From NCBI RefSeq assembly GCF_000003815.2, contig NC_049983.1:12783526-12847525 (forward strand): a stretch of DNA of 64,000 nucleotides, in the 5' to 3' direction. Made by a program: the position numbers and the translations under genes. Source of the stretch: Branchiostoma floridae. Taxonomy: Eukaryota > Chordata > Leptocardii > Amphioxiformes > Branchiostomatidae. Below the pieces are notes generated by a model, which saw nothing but the letters and a program-made list of their open reading frames with translations, was not told where the DNA came from and did not search any database. Positions 51,501-63,114 of this stretch are shown here, one piece after another (position 1 is the stretch's first letter; the number at the start of each line of letters is the position of its first letter).

Positions 51501-54500
51501 CTTGTTTCATTTTGGAATAAATAGATATGTTTATCTTTATCACAGGCACATGACCAGCTGAAGAACGAGGACTGTCCCAGCCTGGCGGAGCAGCAGCTGC
51601 TGTGTAAGGTGGAGGAGAACATCGGGAACCTGTACCTGTTCCAGCTGAAGACACAGGAGGCAGAGGACTGGTACGGAAAGGCACTGGGGACCATCAACTC
51701 CATACAGGAGGAGGACGCTGAACACATGGCTAAAATGGTAAAAGGGATATATATGTGTACAAAGGACAGTACCTCTCGCATTTCCACAATGTATCCTGTC
51801 ATTTCAATAGCAAGAAAGTGTATCTTATTCCAGGAAAAAAGTATTAATTAATAGAAAAAGTTACTATTACAGATATGTACTATGTAAAAGTAAACTAAGA
51901 AATGTGATTTTGTTTCTTTATTGTTTATATTCATACTTTCAATATGTTTCCTGAACAGTTATGCATAATGAAATACAAACATTGTATATCAATTTCACTA
52001 CATGTAATTAACAAGTCAGGAAACATTGGTGATGCTTACTTACCATTTTCAAAAATTCAAACTTTATCCCTTTTCCTTTAAGATTGAGACCAAAGGCAGG
52101 CTGCTGGACCAGCTGGGGAACATGAAGACCTACGCCAGCTGTTTTGCGGAGTCGGACCAGCTTCTGCAGGAGGCCAGAGAGCACATGGAGTCTGCCTGCA
52201 GCATCCCTGGTATGGCCTCAGTACAGCATCACATGGGGGTGCTGAAGATGAGGAGACATCAGTACCATCTGGCTGAGGAGTGTCTGAGGGAGGCACTGAC
52301 TACAAGGGAGAGGTGAAATGAAATACTTCTAACATAACTGTTGTCAGGTTGTTTTAATGTTGTGTTTTGTACTCTGTTAATCCTCAATAACATTGCAAAA
52401 AGTGTTAAAGTAGCAGCTTTCATATTCACCATTTTGTCAACTTTTAAATATTTGTTGGCATTTCTTAAAAACAGAGTAGATACGATGTTGATAATGAAAA
52501 GAAGAACAATAATTTTTGCATTCTACCTGTAAACTGTTAACTTTCTTGTCCCCTCACAGATGGTATGGTACATTCCATCCCATGGTTGCAGATGTATTGA
52601 ATGACCTTGCTGGGCTACTGGCAGACAGGTATGACATCGCTCGATATTATACATGTATTTAGCTTTGTAATGTTACAATTATGTAATTATACATGTTCAA
52701 ACATAAATGCATCCATCAATAGAAGTACTTAACATATTTGAGTGAAAGATATCCAGCCTGAATAGAAAAGTATTTCACAATAATGAGATGTTATCTTCGT
52801 GTCATCAGGAACAACAAGAAGGGTTTTAACCGACGTGAGGCGGAGTCCCTGTACCGACGAGCGCTGCGGATCAGGGAACAGTGTCTCGGGTCAAACCATC
52901 TGCTGGTGGCCACTACCCTGTTCCACTTAGGTAGGGGAAAATTGGGCAGAATTTAGTGCTTTCTATAGGATTTGCCATTTGTACCATATGTGTTACACAT
53001 CTAATATCCAGAATTCAATATCCAGCTTTGAAAAAGGCAGGATGTTGAATTTTATTCTTGTAGATGTACTTGATTTATTTGAATAGAAATTATTTGTTAT
53101 GAATAAGAAAATAACGGTGCCTTTAGCTGGGAAGATGTGGATATATTTTGTTATTAATAATTGCATTTGACTTTGTTTTGAATGAAAACAAATTTAGTCA
53201 TTCTTTTTGCAAAAACATGATCTCCTGAGACATAAGGATGCCAACAACAACAACACATGGGAAGTGAAAACTAAAAGTGATCATATGAAACATCTTTTTT
53301 CTAACACAGGAAAGTTGCTGAAGGTTGATGGTGCCCAGCATGTGAAGAGAGAAGCGGTGAAGTGTCTGCAGCAGTCTCTGGACATCCGTACCAAACTGTT
53401 GGGTCCCGAACACCCAATCACACGGGCCGTACGGAACAGTCTCCGCGATGTGGAGTCACAGATCAGCACGGGACTGTACGACTTCAGCACCAAGAAACAA
53501 CCCGATGCAAGGTTAGTATGTTTTACTTTACGTTATAAGTGTTGATTTTCTTTCCATTAATGTATATTGTATGGTTTGGCTTTCTTATGTGCAAAGTGCA
53601 TGACAAAAAAGCAAGTTAATGGTACAAACAAATTGTAGATTTTCACTTGTATAGTTACTGCTTGTTCTCAAACTGTCGGCACAAAACTGTAAAACAGCAA
53701 TAGTCGTCTCAGCACTGCAATTTTTTGTAAAATATATAGAAAAGGTAACAATTTGGAAGGTACAGTCACAGAATTTAGGCTAAAAGTTCTTTTATTCCTG
53801 ATTGTGTTCATCCATGTTATCTCCAGGTCTCGAGACCGCCCCTACAGCAGCATGAGCTGGCATGAACAGGACATTGTACAGTTTGAACAGAAGCAGCAGG
53901 GGAAGAAAAACAGAAGGCAGGAACAATATGGAGGGTCTCGCCGGCCTAGCAGTATCCCCAGCGGGATCTGGAGAGCCCAGTCCGCCATGTCATGCCCCAA
54001 CGGGAGAGACACCGCTATGAGTAGAACTACGCGGGAGATACCCAGAGTACACTCTGCTGGGAGTGAGTGCATCAGAGCAGATGCCCCCCCACCGCAACAT
54101 TTCCCCAGAGAAGAGGCTCTGTGGAGAGAATTCCAGGAGAGCCAACCACACGAACCACAGTGGGAAGACAGTGTAGCACAGGAAGACTTTAAAGGTGATC
54201 AGAGTCTCTTCAGAGAGGGAAGTGTGTCCGTTCACTACTACAACACTAAGAGTTCAGTTTCGGAGATCCAGAGTAGGATGACTGTCATTTCACGGAACAC
54301 AAACTTGTCGCGTTTGAGCAGGACCTCTCATGTGTCACACAAATCATCGTGTCAGATCCCCACTGCACACAGTGTTGATGAAAGTAACATAAAATCAGTC
54401 CACGGACCGCATAGTACCCTACAGACCTTGTTAGATGAGCCACCAAAGCCGAGGGACAATGTGAAGAAATCTGGAATACAACATAAATCTGCATGGTACC

Positions 54501-54958
54501 ATGTCCCAGGAAGATACCCTACCCACAAGGAGCCTCTGCCAAGAAAGAGGAGTCAGAAGCGAGTAAAGAAGCTAAATCGTGGGACGGACACAACATTGGA
54601 CCAGCAGCTTCATCCCATTGACGAATCACCATCCAGTGAGGGAGGGAGTTCAGCTGAGTCAGAGAAATGGGGGTCAGATGGAGTAGAAGCGGCTGAGGCA
54701 GGGATTCAGGACCTACAGGTTGTAGGGGAAGGAAAGGAGGCATACACTCAAATAGAATCTGTCAACCTTACTGAACAACATAAAGAAACCACATTGGAAG
54801 CAGAGAATGAGTCAATATTGACAGGAAACACGACAACTGTGGAAACAGGAAAGAAAGGAACAACAAAAACCTCAAGGAACTTAAGAATTGTGGAACCCGA
54901 AAAGGTTACTAAAGAAGCCATCGCTTCTAGACATTATCAGTTCCCTGCTGTACATTGA
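42534..54958 (+). CDS. TTC41: TTC41-like DUF4062-NACHT-TPR protein, 17 exons
   Basis: Exons: 42534-43302, 44457-44649, 45533-45747, 46070-46224, 46496-46634, 47296-47583, 47944-48183, 48597-48795, 49414-49579, 50234-50309, 50940-51313, 51546-51737, 52083-52312, 52560-52628, 52809-52930, 53310-53511, 53827-54958. All joins keep phase, giving 1,586 residues, with an in-frame TGA at 42492 before the ATG. The N-terminus (about 25-250) is a DUF4062-type domain with PFVSSTFVDFQEERDYL and DLRWGI. The NACHT/STAND ATPase follows: Walker A GERGCGKT near 335-342, Walker B VLVLDGIDEL near 425-434, and sensor-like RIIVTTTRSD near 459. Helical repeats with TPR units cover about 900-1200 (AESLYRRALRIREQCLG; AVKCLQQSLDIRTKLLG). 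A single last exon encodes a polar tail of about 375 residues with no domain I recognise, so the protein is longer than the roughly 1,300 residues I recall for mammalian TTC41. STAND proteins act as ATP-switched scaffolds; the ligand here is unknown. Confidence 0.9.
43653..43677. repeat. Perfect 25-bp palindrome in TTC41-like intron 1
   Basis: TAACATTGTTGT, a central G, then the exact reverse complement. It could form a cruciform or hairpin; nothing else is visible at the site. Confidence 0.8.
46869..47089 (+). repeat. Degenerate tandem repeat, period about 33 bp
   Basis: The word AAGATGAGC, or a close variant, recurs at about 46870, 46983, 47015, 47048 and 47081. The last four are spaced 32-33 bases apart, with AAGCT(G/A)TAATCTT-like sequence between some of them. 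The array is confined to the fifth intron of the TTC41-like gene (46635-47295) and may begin, more decayed, near 46690. Confidence 0.55.
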
Positions 54959-56500
54959 CCATTAGGTCTTAATGACAGAATGTTTATGATGTAAGAAATT
55001 TCAATCATTCATGAACCAAAGATGAGATTATGCCAGAAAGAGATTTGTAATATTTGGACAGAAGGTGTTGACATAATGTGGAATTCTAAAGCTGCTTGTT
55101 ATTTCGCATTTCAATATTGCCCCTGCTTTAGAGGGTAGGAATGGAACATTGTCTAGTATAGGCAGATACTAGTGTTGCAGTATTTCCTGTTTGTTACTTG
55201 TCTGTATTGATAGCTATGTATGATGCATTATGATGCATGAGTCCATTTTTATATCTTAGTCATACTGCTGTGCCAATCAAGCTTTTATTATTATGGCTTT
55301 TATTACATTTGTGAACAACAAAATTTTTGTTCACTATGTCTAATCTTAAGAGTTTTATAGCTTCATAAGAAACTATAGTTTCACAGCCCCCTACCTTCGA
55401 CCAAGGATGTTAAATAGCGTCCTTGCTTTGCCAAGTAATTTTGTATCTTTACAATGCTAATGATACATAAAGTCTCTTGTTAGTACAATTTATTTGGATT
55501 CATTATCTCCTGTCTCCAAACTGCATATGTTATAAGTATCCTTCTTCAGGAAGCTATAAAGTAACATTTCCTCATAAATGTTAGTAATATGCTAATAATA
55601 AAATAATGTCTAATTTACATAGTCTGTGTCTGGTGATTTTCACCTTTATCTAACCTCATTGTTTCACCTGCATGAATATGACATCATTTACGACCATTTA
55701 TGTGATGCAGTTCTCTCATCAATTGTGCAAATTAGGCCGTTATTTGCATTGTTCATACCGTTGAGGTTCCTCTTGAAGCAAGTTCCACATGTACTGCAAA
55801 TCAAATCCTAATTTGCATTAGTAACATACCGTAACGTTGGTCCTTTTCAAAGCTACCTATGAGTCAAAAGTCATGAAAATTTATTTATTCCTTGACTCAT
55901 CCTGTCTGTAGCTGAAATGCACCCTGCAATTCCAAAGGAAGCTGCTAGAGTCCGAGACTGATGTTACCTCATTATGACTACAAGAGCCATCAAACGTGCT
56001 ACCTGTAGTCTAGAACAATAGATGTTAAAACCAAACATACCATATGATCCGTCCAGGCATTCTAGAGGTATCGTGCAATTAGACACACGCACACGCACAT
56101 GAACTGACACATGAACGCTGATCATGACGAATTCACTTTCTAGGTGGGAAGTACACACAAAACCCATGACTGCACGACCTAATGAGTGTCTGCTAACTTT
56201 ACCTGCCAATTTCTTCAGTTAGTGTTACAAAGAAGCTTTCATCAGTCTGACGTTTGTATCTGCACTCTGCAGACTTTCTTAAGTTGCTTTTCAAGTACAT
56301 GTAATCAACCAGGAGTAATTAATGAGCACACGCAATTCCGTATTATTTCTGTTAAATTGCCTTTCACTTCAGAAATCGATCCCCGTAATTCTTAGTGACT
56401 CACAATTTGCGTTACGGACTTCCAGACAGCGTAAAAATCGGCTTGATACATTTCTACTGTACACTGGATTTAGCAAAAAGCGTTGTTAGACCTCCCCCAT
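54959..56500. other. 3' UTR of the TTC41-like gene and intergenic DNA
   Basis: The first part is AT-rich and ORF-free, consistent with a 3' UTR of about 640 bases ending after the AATAAA at 55597. Beyond that I see nothing gene-like up to the CCAAT cluster at 56.5 kb. Confidence 0.5.
55597..55602 (+). terminator. Candidate polyadenylation signal of the TTC41-like gene
   Basis: First clear AATAAA on the plus strand after the TGA stop at 54956-54958. It is followed by a TGT-rich stretch (AGTCTGTGTCTGGTG) at about 55620, as expected for a cleavage region. Confidence 0.4.
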
Positions 56501-56531
56501 GCAGGTCCTCAGGTCGGACCATTTTCCTTAA

Positions 56532-56699
56532 CCAATCAAAACTGTCAGATATTAGTCTCATCGGCAGAGATAACTACTCGTGGACCAATGACATGCCAGG
56601 ATTCCCTTCAATGACCAATCAAAAACTAGTATGCTTAAATACAATCAGGGGAACAGCCAATCATGAAAGGTTCTGGGAGAGTTCATTTTTCAGACCAAT
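56532..56699 (+). promoter_or_regulatory. Cluster of five CCAAT boxes
   Basis: CCAAT pentamers occur at 56532, 56585, 56615, 56657 and 56695. All are in the same orientation and each fits the NF-Y context (AACCAATCA, GACCAATGA, GACCAATCA, AGCCAATCA, GACCAATGA). Spacing is 53, 30, 42 and 38 bases. The last box lies about 150 bases upstream of the histone H4 pseudogene start. Arrays of CCAAT boxes are known upstream of some animal histone genes, so this is probably the remnant promoter of that gene. Confidence 0.5.
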
Positions 56700-56850
56700 G
56701 ACAGGTGAGGATTCCCAGCAGGTGACAGGTGACAACATTTGCACCTGTGGTGGGCACACGCCAGTTCTGTCTGCTTTCACTCACGGTCGATTCAGCAACC
56801 AGTGAAGACCGCATCCTTTTGTTCTCACGGACACCGCACTGTAAGCAGAA

Positions 56851-57013
56851 ATGTGGGGCGGCGAGAAGCGAGTTAAGCGGCTGTGGAAGAGTACCAAGAG
56901 TTGCCGTACCGACTGCGACAACATCCACGGCATCGCCTAACTAGCTGTCTGTCTAGCCGAGGAGCTCCGGGCTCATCATCGATGAGACATGCTGCGTATC
57001 GTTCTTCAACGTG
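56851..57013 (+). pseudogene. Decayed histone H4 pseudogene
   Basis: From the ATG at 56851 the frame reads short Gly/Lys/Arg-rich sequence, then CDNIHGIA (56914-56937), matching the RDNIQGIT region of histone H4. The next codon is TAA where H4 has Lys. After it, LAV, LAEE still follow the H4 PAIRRLARR segment. About six codons are then missing and the frame shifts. From 56965 the DNA again matches H4 (CTCCGGGCTCATC), translating as GLIIDETC, then SFFNV, against H4 GLIYEET, then VFLENV. The last part of H4 is absent or unrecognisable. Defects: stop codon, internal deletions, frameshift, truncation. It sits alone between two unrelated genes. No histone 3' stem-loop was seen. The alignment was made by eye. 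Confidence 0.75.
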
Positions 57014-57030
57014 AGACACTCGAACGACCA

Positions 57031-58169
57031 TATACCACGTCTTTTCTTTTGCATCTTTTTGTTTTCTATTCGCCAAAACCACGGGAAATTTCTCTTGTGT
57101 GTGTTCTGAGATGCTCTAATGTTATCTTATGTTCTTCAAATACAATTCCATCTCTACAACTGGATAAAAAGTGGACATTTACTTCCGGACGTTTCGAGTG
57201 GCACCCATCACTCTTTTTCAGCATCACTAAAATGAACTGGCCTGAAAACAATTCCATACATGTACACCTAACTAGAAAAAACTGGTTGAACCACTAACTC
57301 GTAAGGATCATATGCAAAAGTCTCTCAAATGTAAATCATCTTACATTTATATTTCTTGCATTTCGCTTTTATTCTGGTAAAAGAGTGGCCACCTTGTCCT
57401 ACAATGGCAGCAAAATACTTCAATACAAGTGCTTTGAGAGCAAATGTCTTACTTGCTGAAATTGACCCAATCAATGCAAGTAACGTTATATTCGTATTCT
57501 TCGATTGTCAAATTTATATATGATATTACAGACAGACTCAACTGAATCAAATTTCTTTATCAATACTAAGCTACAATTTAAATTGGGTCGAATCCTTCAT
57601 GAGGGTTTGGTACCTTTTCCTATAGATATCTATATTCACATTTCACAAACATGCACACACACAGAAATAATAACAGGAAATAACAGGTCTGAAGCACGTT
57701 AAAATGTCTTTCCAGTACATTGACAATCATGAACTTATAATTACATCAATACAGGACAGATAATGCCTGTCATCACTGATGCCTTTCACATAACTATATA
57801 GACAGATATAATACATTTACTTTCATCTACAACCTTTACTGTCAATTTTCCCTTTTTTGGAACTGCAACATAATCATTATTATAGTCACACTGTTCTGGA
57901 CTCATCTGCAATTTACACAAAGTAATTCAAAATTACAGGAGGAAATACATTTGCAATCTTGAACAAAAAGAGCAATGTACATGTAGCAGCATACAAAAGC
58001 CTGTATTAGTACTAGTTATCACATGGAAATTCAAGTTTGCCCGATGAAATCATCATACTACGACTATTCTCTGTCGGTATACGTAGTGTCCCTTTTCTTT
58101 TCACAGTAAACCTTGAAGCTTGTTTGTAGATACAGCTGATGATGGACCACAGGTACTTGTCCTCTGGTC
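57031..58169 (-). other. Probable 3' UTR of the EGF-SEA gene and intergenic DNA
   Basis: AT-rich, without a credible ORF. It directly follows the TGA of the EGF-SEA gene in the minus direction. A minus-strand AATAAA lies at 57368-57373, about 800 bases past the stop, and may end that transcript. Confidence 0.4.
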
Positions 58170-61100
58170 TCAGCAAACTCCGTCTTGGGATCCTTCTTCT
58201 TCCGTCAGGTCAAGCTCATGAAATTCTGTCAAGACTCCATCTTCGAAGCCTGTTGATCCACCGTCTTCAAAGCCTGTTGATCCGCCATCTTGCAGTTCTG
58301 TGGACCCTCCTTCCGAGTGAAAGATTGTTGATCCGCCGTCTTCATTGTCTGTAAGTCCGCCATCTTGAAGGTCTGTCAGTCCGCTCTCTTCAAAATCCGA
58401 AAGTCCCGCGTCTTGGAGTTCATAGGCAGTGGAGGTACCCTGTCTGCAAGTTTAAATATCTTTAGAAAACTCTGTTGCACAGCAATTGTACAAGGTACAG
58501 CGTATGGCATATTCTGTTATTACATAACAAACGTACTACGAGACTTATCTACCTTATAAAAAGACTAACATGATAATGTACTCTGTAGATCTACCTCATC
58601 TCATAGTTGCGTACGTGTAAGGTGCACTTTTCAAACGTTATTATCAGCCGTCTGGTAAACGGTTATGTTACACGCTTTCACAGAGGATGTCGTAATTACT
58701 GAGATACAATTCATTCAGTACATCATTCATTCAGATGCTTATGTTTATCATTGCTTGTAACTTGAGATGGACTTCTGAAAATATCGATTTGATTAGACTT
58801 ACCCTTCGTAAAGGGGGTTCGTCACCTTGCGTTGACGGCTTTCCCTGGAAATGTCAAAACGTCTTAAAAAAAACTATCGGAGCAAACATGGTATAAATCT
58901 CACAATAGATATCTGTGATTTGTCGCGCTATTACAAGGGTGTCCATGACTCGTATCCACCTCTCCCTATCGTTGATGGCTCTTGGTAGGTACATAATCTT
59001 CTTAAGATCATCTTTTGATTCTAGCTCTTTATCTGTGTATAATATATAGAATATTTTCTTAATTTCTTGAGTGTTCGTCATCAAGAGATTGTATGGTCAG
59101 TCCTTCTTGGCCACTGTGCAAAAGGGTCTGTTAGAAACACTGGGTACTATATATGGATATTCAAACGTTATACGTGCAGTGTGATTGTTTAGAACAAATG
59201 CTATACACCACTCACATGCTGCTCCGTCTGCTGTAGGGGTCAAACTGGTCATATTCCTTCTTTAGTCGCCAGGACCATTGCTTGCTGTAATACACAAACA
59301 ACAAATCCATAGGTTAGTAAAAAAAGTCAAGTATTGATACCAATGTGTAGGAAGAAATAACTGCGTCTACTATTATATTATCTATGAGTTCAATAAGCTA
59401 ATACCTCCAAATGTAGCACATGAATTGACCGCAGGCTGGAATATATATATATATGTAATTGAACGACTTTAAACATTACGTTACTCTGAGTTTAAGACAG
59501 TGATGATATACATTAACAATGTGTCTTCCAGGACTTGCAAATACTCATGACATGACATGACTTACTTCCTTTGAGTTCTCAATGCAAGAAAGACACAGCA
59601 AACCAGAAGCAGGACCGCAGCTGCACACCCTACGATGGTGTAGGTGACCCAAGATTGCCACTGCTGGGAACTGGGCTCTACACATGTGCTGCTACCGTTA
59701 GCCACCATGCATCTGTAACATACGTCTGCGTTACTGAAATATAATCTCTAGGTACGTAGATTTACCTGAGGCATAATGTAGTAACAGAGCTGGTCAAGAA
59801 GTGTAGCTGACAAAAGAGTGTAAATTTAATAGCCACCGCGGTTATGCTGTCCACACACACGAACGCACGCACACAGATGTGCGCATCCGCACACACATAC
59901 ATGCGCACGCACACACCGGTACTCGTGGGCAGGGATGAAAGCAAACTTACATTGACTGCACCTGGATCCCTAAAGCATCACCCAGACCTGTGTTGTTACT
60001 TAAGACGGAGATGAATGCCTCTTGTACTTCTCCACCTGTCACAGAGGTGTTCTGACGGAAGCGGACGTCATACTCTACAATAACACTTCCCGGGCGGAAA
60101 CCTGTTATCACCACACTGATGATGTCTGGCCCAACAGTGGTTCGGTTTAGGTACCACCATATCTGTAGAGACAAAGCAAGAAATGGACTGGTCTATGCAA
60201 ATGATAACTGGTCCTGAAATTGATAAAATTTCAGCGGGAAATTGTAAGATATCAACTGATTCTTAACCATTCTTATATCTGACAACTCTTTCATCAAGTG
60301 CAAATTATCTAAGAATCAAGAAAAATATAGATAAACCAGCTGAAAAATGACCATTGTCATTTCTATGCGTTGAATTTTGGACTGTTTGGCGCAGGAGACT
60401 TACTGTTTGTGAAACCTCCCCTGCTAGAGAAATGAACGTCTCAGAAGTCGTGTCACTCAGCTGATCAGTGAACTCCCGGTTGTCCATGGTCAGCTGGAAG
60501 GAATATGTCGGTGGGCCTACAAGGTGATAGCAAGAACGTATACGTTGGAAATTTATTTTGATATTTATTAGAAAATCATACATATCTATTTTGAACCTTT
60601 AATGAAAAACAGCGTTCTAAAGGTAAGTCAGATTATTAAAACAATATGATAGACACTTTATAACAAATAGTACTTGCTCAATTCCCTTAACCTAACCAAA
60701 CTAACAAAAAAATCGGCTATCCCAGACAAGGATTACGTATTGATGTAAGGCATTTGCTGTACCTTTTTCACAGTTGATGCCAGTCCACCCCTTTTCACAA
60801 GTGCAGATGTAAGAACTGATACCGTCGGTACAGGTCCCATGTAAGCCACAGGGGTCGGAGGCACAGTCGTTGAATATCTCTGGGTTGTGCAAGAGAAATG
60901 AATGTAAAACAGCTGGATAAATTTGGTTGAAAACAAATAACAAACGCGTTGAAGCAATTTCTGGCAACGACAAGAAGAAGAACGTTCTTTATGCATCCAC
61001 TGTAATTTGTACATAATGTAGTAACGTTCTATCTTATCTTACAGCTGGCTCAATAATTGGGAAAAACAGATACCTTGATCGCAGTTTTCCCCTTCCCAAC

Positions 61101-63114
61101 CTTCTTCACAGCTGCAGATATATCTGGCCACATAGTCCGTACATGCTCCATGCTGACAAGGGTTGGAACTGCACTCGTCTATTTCTAGGGAAGGAAACCA
61201 TTTTCAAATTAATTTGTAGTAGTCGTTTACACGTCGGAAATGTCATTAGGTCAAACGCATTTTCCAAGTCCAAATAAGTAAGTACGGTCACATATCAAAG
61301 CAAAACAAAAACGAGATGACAATTTATATACCTAAACTGCAGTAGGTCCTGTTCCAGCCCCCAGCACAAGTGCATGTGTAGTTCTTCTCACCGTCAGTAG
61401 AGTTGACAGGGACAGAGGTGTTACATTGACAATCGACGTCTGTGGAACAGTGTTGAGGCAGGGAGAAGTGATTTTTTTTAGCGCTGTAACTATGTACTCT
61501 GCAAATGCTATCTTTAATTTAGATTTAGGTAAACAGTTCCCGAAGTTCATTGCTAACGTAATATTGTACCTTCATAGTAGGTTATCAGGTCTGTCCATCC
61601 CGGGTCACATATGCAGGTGTAGTTATTGTGGAGATCTCTGCAGGTACCATGATTACAGGAGCTGGGGCCGCAGTCGTCAACGCCTGTGGTGGAACGATAC
61701 ATATTAGATCAAGCACCGTAATCTTTTATGGCAATTCTTTGGAAATAGCTATATATGAAGTATGAATTACATTTCAAACATATTGATTACTTTCGTTGCA
61801 GGTCCGGTTGTTGGTCCATCCGTCCTCACACACGCAAAAGTATCCACCGTCAGAGTTAGTACAGTTGCCGTTTACACAGGGGCCAAACTCGCACTCGTTG
61901 ATATCTGTGCAAATGTAAGAATAACGTTATAGTGGTTACAAAGCATTTACAATTTACCGTAGGTAAAAAAAGATAGGAAGTGGGTTACAAACTAGTTTAA
62001 ACCATGGTTCACCTGAAAGTAGGAAAATTAATCTGATTTTATATTCACTTAACTTACACACAAGAATTTAGTGTTATATAAGATTACATTTTGCGATAGA
62101 TAAGCACAAACTGAGAGATTCTAACTTACCGTTATTGCAGGTATCACCTGTCCAGCCCCCATCACACTCACAGGTGAAGCCGTTCACTTTATCAACGCAC
62201 TTTCCATGTTGGCAGGGGTTGGTTGCACATTCGTTTATATCTGTGCAATGGATGAATGTTATCGTTAGGTCATAATACTTTATCACCAGATGTTATTGGA
62301 CAGTATCAATGTTTGCTATCTTCAGATGCTGTTGATAACTCTAGACCTATCTCTACAATACCTTGATTGCAGGTGTCGTTGGTCCATCCCGGCTCACAGC
62401 TGCAGCTGTACCCGTTCACCGTGTCATTGCAGGTGCCGTGTTGGCAGGGGTTGGAGGAGCACTCGTCGATATCTGTTGTACATCAAACGGTGGGACATGG
62501 GTCATTGTGGTTGTCAAGAAATAACTCCAAGCAATTAATCTGCTGTCGCACGGAGGTCTAAATAATCTGATTGTAAAATCCTGCACGTCAAAAGAAAGCG
62601 ATCTGGTTTAATAATATTTGGCAGAACAATAAGATAGTAAGTAAGTAAAGAAACAAAGGACTGTACAATCGAAAAATAATCTTACGCACTTATATTGCAC
62701 TCAGTTCCGTCCCATCCTGCCTCGCACACGCAAGTGTAGCCGTTGAACACATCGGTACAGGTGCCGTGAGCACATGGGCTGGACTCACATTCATCAAAAT
62801 CTGTGGAGTAATCAACCTGTCTATAGTTTTTGATAGTACAAACCATATTTACATAACAACATTAAAGGCCATCCAAACTATCAAGAATGTCTCATCAAAT
62901 CTCATCAAATCTTAGACGAGGCGAGGCTGTCTTAACCCTCCGATAGACAAAAGCTAGAAACTATCATGTGCGTACTGTATCTCTACGCAGAATATGTCCA
63001 AACCTGCGTTACAAGTGACTCCAGACCACCCCGCTTCACAGACACAAGTGAACTGTCCCACTCCATCTGCGCATGTGCCGTGCATACACGGGCTGGACGT
63101 GCACTCGTCAATAT
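58170..63114 (-). CDS. EGF-repeat, SEA-domain, single-pass membrane protein (3' part, 15 exons)
   Basis: The 5' end lies beyond the right edge. Exons: 63114-63004, 62800-62690, 62472-62362, 62240-62130, 61904-61791, 61683-61570, 61439-61332, 61184-61074, 60879-60763 (one EGF module each, all phase 1-1), 60516-60404 and 60162-59951 (SEA), 59712-59566 (membrane), 59284-59216, 58844-58803, 58443-58170. The visible part encodes 621 residues. Most EGF modules start D-I-(D/N)-E-C and carry Cx(D/N)xxxx(F/Y)xC, so they are calcium-binding. The SEA domain contains [12 protein letters not shown] with the GSVxV autocleavage motif. A hydrophobic stretch ([20 protein letters not shown]) is followed by basic LRTQRK, giving a type I orientation. 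The tail has NPLY and a repetitive acidic GGSTGFED segment ending in DGVC. Likely a cell-surface adhesion or signalling protein or membrane mucin; I cannot name an orthologue. Confidence 0.88.
59851..59918. repeat. Imperfect (CA)n/(GCAC)n tract
   Basis: Alternating purine-pyrimidine sequence rich in CACACA and GCACGCAC, in the intron between the SEA and membrane-segment exons of the EGF-SEA gene. Confidence 0.85.

Noticed and set aside
53753-53826. Upstream ATG as the start of a separate last-exon gene
   Set aside because: The last exon has a good 3' splice site before 53827 that continues the TTC41-like frame exactly; the frame upstream is intron.
56395-56805. 136-codon plus-strand frame as a gene
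   Set aside because: It runs through the CCAAT-box cluster and shows no domain; a promoter remnant upstream of the H4 relic explains the sequence better.
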